NCBI GenBank assembly: GCA_015179125.1
Contig: WHVA01000253.1
Coordinates: forward strand, 91,674-155,673
Reading direction: 5' to 3'
Length of the DNA stretch: 64,000 bases
Origin: Gautieria morchelliformis
Taxonomy: Eukaryota > Basidiomycota > Agaricomycetes > Gomphales > Gomphaceae
The translations under genes were made by a program, and so were the position numbers. Below, piece after piece: positions 58,424-64,000 of the stretch; position 1 is the first letter of the stretch, and each line of letters starts with the position of its first letter. The notes beneath the pieces were generated by a model. It was not told where the DNA came from and searched no databases. It saw only the letters and a list, made by a program, of their open reading frames with translations.

Positions 58424-59590
58424 ATGGGTCCGGACGATCGTCTTCGGAATATGGAAGAGGAACTGACGCGGAACCGGATGAAGACCGACGCGATTGAAAC
58501 AGCCTTACAAGCGATTTTGACTAAGTTAGATATTCCACAAAGTGGTGGAAATGAAATGCTGGATGATCCGTATTTCGGAAAAGTGGAAGAGAAGGTCTCT
58601 GCGAAGTTAGCAAAGGTCACACCCGCAACTCCGGCGGACTTTGACAGAGATCTGGAGAAGGGATGCGCATTCTTCAACACATGCAGCATCTACTTCGCAA
58701 TTGTCGGAGACCTCTTTCCGAACGACCAGGCTTGGATTCACTGGGCATTGTCCTTTCTCAAGTCGGACCACGCAGCCCGTTTTGCAAACAAGGTGATCCG
58801 ACATGAAGCAAAGGGCAAGGGGAACTACTTCTGGGACTGGGATGCCTTCGAGAAAACATTTTCCGACCAGTTCTGCCCGAAAAACGAGCAGCTCACAGCC
58901 CTTACGAAGCTTGAGGGGACCAGCTGGTACCAGGCCAAGGATCCGGTCGATGACTACATCGATCGCTTCCAGGAGCTCATCGACCTTGCGGAGTATGACG
59001 ACGACAAGACGATCGTCATCAAATTCCGACGAGGACTTGATCCGACACTCCAGAACCAAGTCGCGCTGCTTGGGGATGGAGCTCCGGATTTCGATGACCC
59101 GGAAGGGTGGTACCAAGCTGCGCAGAGGGTGTCCCGGAACAGGGAAGCAAACGAGGCCTTTGTGGAGACAAACCGGAACATGACATGCAGTTCCGCTCGT
59201 CCTACTCCACCCGTGCCAAAACCCAGAAGTGCATTCATTCCCACATGGAAAATATTTCCGATGGCTGTTCCACCTGCTCCTATTAGGAACCCTAGCCCCC
59301 CTCCCTCAAAGAGTGGCCCTGCCCCGATGGATGTTGACCGCATGCGCGGAAAAGGCCACGGAACTATCACCTGCTTCCGATGCTGACAACCAGGTCACTA
59401 TGCCTGCAAGTGCCCCCAAGCCTTTGACATCCGGCTTATGACCACAGAGGAGAAACTTGAGCTCCTTCCAGAGTTCCTCGCACTCGCAGACATAAGCCGA
59501 GTGCCCACTGCGGAAGGAATTTCCGAAAATGCGGAACATGGTCCACCGGAAGCGGAGGATGCGTCGGATTTTGTGACGCGCAGCGGGTGA
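58424..59590 (+). pseudogene. gag: Gag of element B, one internal TGA
   Basis: First in-frame ATG at 58424 (MGPDDRLRNMEEELTRNRMK). Retrotransposon Gag core: FDRDLEKGCAFFNTC, WIHWALSFLKSDHAARF, WDAFEKTFSDQF, DPVDDYIDRFQELIDLAEY. The zinc knuckle begins CFRC at 59372, but the next codon is TGA (59384-59386), followed in frame by QPGHYACKC, so the knuckle is interrupted. The frame then runs to a second TGA at 59588, taken as the natural gag end because of the frameshift cassette just before it. Confidence 0.8.
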
Positions 59591-59608
59591 GATGTGTGCC
59601 CCTGCTGC
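59566..59608 (+). promoter_or_regulatory. predicted -1 ribosomal frameshift cassette, gag to pol
   Basis: Heptamer GGATTTT at 59566-59572 is in the gag phase X XXY YYZ (tcG GAT TTT). After a 7-nt spacer, GCAGCGGG (59580-59587) can pair with CCC-T-GCTGC (59600-59608), an 8-bp stem with one bulged base. The gag TGA (59588) is in the loop. The pol frame is exactly -1 relative to gag and is open across the overlap from about 59428. Confidence 0.65.
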
Positions 59609-62600
59609 CTGTACATAACCGGTTTGCCTGTCTTGAAGTAGAGAATGAAAAGCCCCCACTCCCCTCATTTCATACAGACCCACCGGATAAAGTCACACAA
59701 AAACCAAATCCGACACCCCGTCCATCCCGCATCCGCCCTTGGGAGAAACGCCTTCCGAAGTGCTATGTTGTCGCTGCCACCCCTGGCCCCAAGTCACTAG
59801 TCATTATGGTGGAGATCCAGACGACGGATACAGCGGAAGTCAAATCTGGACCCGCCCTTGTCGATTGCGGGGCCACTGGTCAGTTTATAGACCGGGACTA
59901 TGTGGAACGGAACCGACTGACCACGCGGAAGTTGCAACGTGCAATCCCGGTGTTCAATGTGGATGGAAGCCCCAATGAGGCAGGGTCCATCACGGAGATA
60001 GTAGACACAATTCTCCGCTACGATGGGCACTCAGAACGCACTTCCTTTGCAGTCACCAGCCTGGGGAAGCAAGACATCATCCTCGGGTTTACCTGGCTCC
60101 AGGAGCACAACCCGGAGATCAATTGGCAGACTCGGAAGGTACTGATGAGTTGATGTCCAGCCAAGTGCCACATGTGCCGGTCGGAAGTGCAGAAGGAATG
60201 CCAGGAGCAGCAGAAGACCGAACGGCTCATACAGACATGTCGTTCTGGCCCCCATCCACTGCTTGTGGAAGAAGACTCGGAAGCGGAATTTGAACCGGAT
60301 CCCACTTCCAATTCCGATTCCGACTCCGACTCTGACGTCATCCGACTCGGCCCGGAAGACACTCTGGCGGAAGGGGAGTGCTTGCTGTACGTAAACCTTC
60401 CGCCGGAAGTGGAACACATCCGTGCCACCGGAAATATTTCGCAACGCCTTGCTGAAGCCTCCAAGAGGCATGATAGAGTGGAGGCGGAAATTCCGGAGTA
60501 CCTGCAGGAGTTCGAGGACGTCTTTTCCAAGGAGTCGTTTGATGCCCTGCCTCCACGGAAGCTGTGGGACCACGCCATCGAGTTGGAGCCTGGGTCAAAG
60601 CCCACCAACTGCAAAGTCTACCCGCTGTCACCCAAGGAGCAGGTAGAGCTCGATGCATTCCTTGCGGAAAACCTCCGTATAGGGAGGATCCGCCCCTCCA
60701 AGTCACCCATGGCATCTCCGGTGTTCTTCATCAAGAAGAAGGACGGCTCGCTCAGACTTGTGCAGGATTACCGGGCCTTGAATGCGATCACGATCAAGAA
60801 CCGGTACCCCATTCCACTCATTGCTGAACTGATCACACAACTCCGTGGGGCGAGGTACTTCACTAAGCTGGATGTCCGCTGGGGCTTCAATAATGTCCGG
60901 ATCCGGGAGGGAGACGAGTGGAAGGCCGCATTCCGCACCAGCCGAGGACTCTTTGAGCCACAGGTCATGTTCTTCGGCCTCACCAACAGTCCTGCCACAT
61001 TCCAGACGATGATGAATGACATTTTCTGTGACATGATAGCAGAAGGGGTTGTCTGCGTCTACCTCGATGACATCCTCATCTTCACAAAAACAATGTCCGA
61101 ACATTGGGAAGTCGTGCGGAGAGTGCTGGCACGGCTCCGGGAGTACAACCTGTGTCTCAAGCCAGAAAAGTGCGAATTTGAGCGGACGCGGATAGAGTAT
61201 CTTGGGGCGATTGTGTCAGAAGGAAAGGTGGAAATGGACCCAGTCAAAGTTTCCGGTGTGTCGGATTGGCCCGTGCCGTGGAACAAGAAGGAGGTCCAGT
61301 CCTTCATTGGGTTTGTCAATTTATACCGGCGGTTCATCAAGGACTTCTCCTGCCACACCCGTGCCCTCTTCGACCTCACCAAGAAGGAGGTTGGGTGGCG
61401 GTGGGGAGAGCCGGAACAGGCCTCCTTTGACAAAGTCAAGGAGCTGATCACTTCTGCCCCGGTCCTGATCTTTCCCGACGACTCTCGCCCTTATCGAGTC
61501 GAGGCGGATTCTTCCGACACAGCTACCGGAGCGGTCTTGTCACAACAGTTGCCGGAAGAGGGTGGGGGGTGACATCCGATTGCCTTCTTCTCTAAGAGCC
61601 TTAGTCCGGTCGAGCGGAACTATGAGATCCATGACAAGGAGATGCTGGCAATCATCTGAGCGCTGGAGGAGTGGCAACACTTCCTCGAGGGTGCTCTATG
61701 CCCGTTTGAGATCTGGACAGACCACAAGAACCTCGAGTATTTCCGCACGTCTAAGAAGTTGAACCGACGACAAGCATGGTGGTCCCTACACCTGTCCCAG
61801 TTCGACTTCATGCTCCACCACCGGCCTGGCCGCACCATGGGCAAGCCCGATGCCCTATCCCGCCGTGCGGATCATGGGAGCGGAAGTGGAGACAACACGG
61901 ATATGACACTGCTCCGCCCAAGTCTCTTTGCAATCCGCACCCTAGAAGGAGTGACTGCAGTTGGGGCGGAAGCGGAAATGCTCCAAGATATCCGGAGGCA
62001 GTACCGGAATGGAGAGAAGGAGGAGTCGGTGGTGAAGGCAGTGGAGGAACTTCTGAAAGGTCACTCATGGTCTGTACGGGCAGCGGAATGGTCGGAACGT
62101 GATGGACTGCTCCACTTCAGAGGCAAGGTCTACGTTCCAGGTGGGGCGGACCTCCGCCGCCGCATCGTGTCCCAGCACCATGACACACGGGTCGCTGGGC
62201 ATGCTGGCAGGTGGAAGACGCTGGAGTTAGTGGCTCAGAATTACTGGTGGCCTCAGATGTCCCGCTACATTGGACAGTACGTGAAGACATGTGACCTTTG
62301 TCTCCGAACCAAAGCACAATGACATCCGCCCATCGGAGAACTTGTTCCGCTCCCGAATCCCGAATCCTGCTGGGACACCATCAGTGTCGACTTCATCATT
62401 GAACTCCCAGAGTCTCATGGCTACGACGTGGTCATGAACATCGTGGATTCGGTAAGCAAGCTGTCCCATTTCATTCCGACGCACACGACGATCACAGCCC
62501 TCGGAGCGGCCCGCCTGTTCCTTGCACATGTCTGGAAGTTGCATGGGCTCCCGAAGCAAGTTGTTTCCGACCGAGGTCCGCAATTTGTTGCGGAACTGAC

Positions 62601-63447
62601 TTGGGAGCTCTACCGCCTGCTCGGCATAAAGCTGGCTACCACCACAGCATACCATCCGCAGGGTGACGGACAGATGGAACGGGTCAATCAGGAGTTGGAG
62701 CAATATCTCCACCTCTTTGTCAATGAGAGGCAGGATGACTGGGATGAGTTACTTCCACTGGCGGAATTCCAATACAACAACCATGTACATTCCACCACAC
62801 AACAGACTCCCTTCATGCTTGACTCCGGACGACACCTGCAGATGGGCTTCGAACAACGCCAGGCTGACTCCCGACTTGAGACGGTCAATGAGTTCCAGGA
62901 CCGCATGGACTCCACCCTTTCAGAAGCCAAGTCGGCCCTTGCGAAGGCCAAGGATGACATGGCAAGGTACTACAACCAATGCCGGGTTCCTGCCCCAGAG
63001 TACCAAGTTGGAGACAAGGTGTATCTAGATGCAAGTGACATCCGCACCACACGCCCTTCGCAGAAGCTTGCCCACCGCTACCTTGGGCCCTTCACAGTGA
63101 CGCGGAGGGTTGGACGGAATGCATACCGCCTCCGACTTCCGATGTCCATGTCCCGCCTCCACCCCGTCTTCAACGTGGTGAAGTTACTCCCTATGCTTGA
63201 GGACCCAATTCCAGGTCGGAAGGCTCGTCCGCCACCTCCGCCGGAAATTGCAGATGGGGAAGAGCACTATGTGGTGGAACGGATCCTGGACAGCCGGTTT
63301 GTGCGAGGACGACTCCAATTCCTCGTGAAATGGGAAGGGTATGGGTACGAGGAGAATTTGTGGGTCCCAGAGCAAGACATTTCCGCTCCAGACAAACTCT
63401 GTGAGTTCTATAGGACACACCCTGGTGCCCCTCGCCGAATCCGCTAG
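59573..63447 (+). pseudogene. pol: Pol of element B with premature TGA codons
   Basis: One frame throughout, with no frameshift. Protease: ALVDCGATGQFID (about 59845). Reverse transcriptase: SPVFFIKKKDGSLRLVQDY, FTKLDVRWGFNN, VYLDDILIF (about 60710-61230). RNase H: RVEADSSDTATGAVL, YEIHDKEMLAII, IWTDHKNLEYF. Integrase: zinc finger HH..CDLC (62180-62300) and catalytic DFI..SDRGPQF..GQMERVNQELE. A chromodomain (HYVVERILDSRFVRGRLQFL, KWEGYGYEENLWVP) ends it before TAG at 63447. TGA interrupts at 60151, 61570, 61657 and 62320. The chromodomain suggests integration directed to methylated-H3 heterochromatin. Confidence 0.92.
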
Positions 63448-63495
63448 CTGGCATTTCAATCCCTCGTGTCCCGTGCTTCGAGGACGCAGCACGCT

Positions 63496-63508
63496 AGAGG
63501 GGGGGTGA
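63496..63508 (+). other. polypurine tract of element B
   Basis: AGAGGGGGGGTGA lies directly before the 3' LTR and would prime plus-strand synthesis. Confidence 0.8.
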
Positions 63509-63998
63509 TGTCAGGGGACACCCTGTTTTCCATTTCCAGTTCCGACACCACACCCAGTTCCGACTATATTTCCGACTCCGCTTCCGGTTCCGATTACATC
63601 TCCGCCTCCGCTTTCGGAAATGATTCCGCTTCTGGGAGAACTTCCACCAGTTCTGTTCGCCTTGCCAGTTCCACTCCAATTTCCGACTTCCACTCTCAGA
63701 ACAGTGTCGGAAATCAAGCGGCTCACGTAATAGGTGACATCAAGGGTCGATCAAGGGTCAGGGAGGTCAGGAGGATGCAGGGTTGATGGCGGGTGCCAAG
63801 TGTTGTCCCTGGCTGCGCAGCGTAGTATAATACGGGCTCGCTGACATTGGGGGTCCTTAGACTTTTCTCTTTGGATTTCCCCTTGTCAGGTGAGAATCCC
63901 CTCTCTTGTATGCTCTGTTCATTTATACATACTTTGGATTTCCCCTTGTCAGTTGTGTGGTAGTGTGATCTCCACAACTAGCCAGGGTTGCCCTTACA
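63509..63998 (+). repeat. 3' LTR of element B
   Basis: 490 bp, starts TGTCAGGGGACACC and ends CCCTTACA, followed by GA at the window edge. Seven of the 13 differences from the 5' LTR are transitions, at least three of them at CpG. Confidence 0.95.
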
Positions 63999-64000
63999 GA

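Larger units (their letters stand above)
57747..64000 (+). mobile_element. complete Ty3/Gypsy chromovirus (element B), Tf1/sushi-like
   Basis: LTRs 57747-58236 and 63509-63998, both 490 bp, with 13 differences by eye (about 97% identical), enclose gag and pol in the order protease, reverse transcriptase, RNase H, integrase, chromodomain. It is nested in element A. The LTRs run TG..CA. The four bases before it are GAAC and the two bases after it in the window are GA, consistent with a 4-bp target duplication cut off by the window edge. Premature TGA codons make this copy defective. Confidence 0.95.

Noticed and set aside
61570..61572. Stop codon reassignment or selenocysteine in element B
   Set aside because: Only TGA is involved, but CpG deamination of CGA explains it more simply, and host genes in the window use TGA as a normal stop (Ldi-like, Mag1, SND1).

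Overview
The window is fungal nuclear DNA, almost certainly from an agaricomycete basidiomycete. Introns are dense and about 45-70 nt with GT..AG borders, some exons are extremely short, and there is a long-type unspecific peroxygenase, an RTA1-like protein, chromodomain Ty3/Gypsy retroelements and a hAT relic. Gene models were built by eye from reading frames and splice borders. Models whose exon sums close in frame are the Ldi-like enzyme, SDR, kinase, MRPS6 and UPO genes and the 3' end of TOM1; the others are approximate.

Layout. 0-1.8 kb: an internally deleted hAT transposon. 2.8-4.6 kb: a linalool dehydratase/isomerase-like enzyme. 4.8-5.3 kb: a decayed solo LTR of the Gypsy family found complete at the right end. 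6.0-7.2 kb: a broken F-box gene. 8.5-21.1 kb: one 12.5-kb gene for a giant TOM1/HUWE1-type HECT ubiquitin ligase. 21.4-23.0 kb: a repeat island with two near-perfect long hairpins, direct repeats, a palindrome array and a MITE-like element. 23.1-36.6 kb: SDR oxidoreductase, secreted PL14-like lyase, a repetitive disordered protein, a kinase with a large insertion after the hinge, an RTA1-like membrane protein and a Mag1-type DNA glycosylase. 37.0-44.6 kb: a compact block of an unknown gene, Tudor-SN nuclease (SND1), mitochondrial ribosomal protein S6 and a HAD hydrolase, with a 141-bp divergent promoter and a 16-bp convergent gap. 46.6-48.0 kb: an unspecific peroxygenase. 48.4-54.8 kb: a large inverted-repeat structure whose arms carry a tRNA-like Pol III unit and whose interior holds an unknown intron-containing gene and copies of its 3' module. 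55.1-64.0 kb: a Gypsy element (A) interrupted by a second, complete chromodomain Gypsy element (B).

The housekeeping genes (TOM1, SND1, MRPS6, Mag1, HAD) do not form a pathway; they are ordinary neighbours. Most of the interest lies in element B and in gene structure. Element B shows a Tf1-like self-priming arrangement, a -1 frameshift cassette, only TGA as premature stop, and a CGGAA/TTCCG word spread through LTR and coding DNA. The gene-structure points are a 12-nt exon holding the catalytic cysteine of the HECT ligase and a 7-nt exon in the glycosylase.
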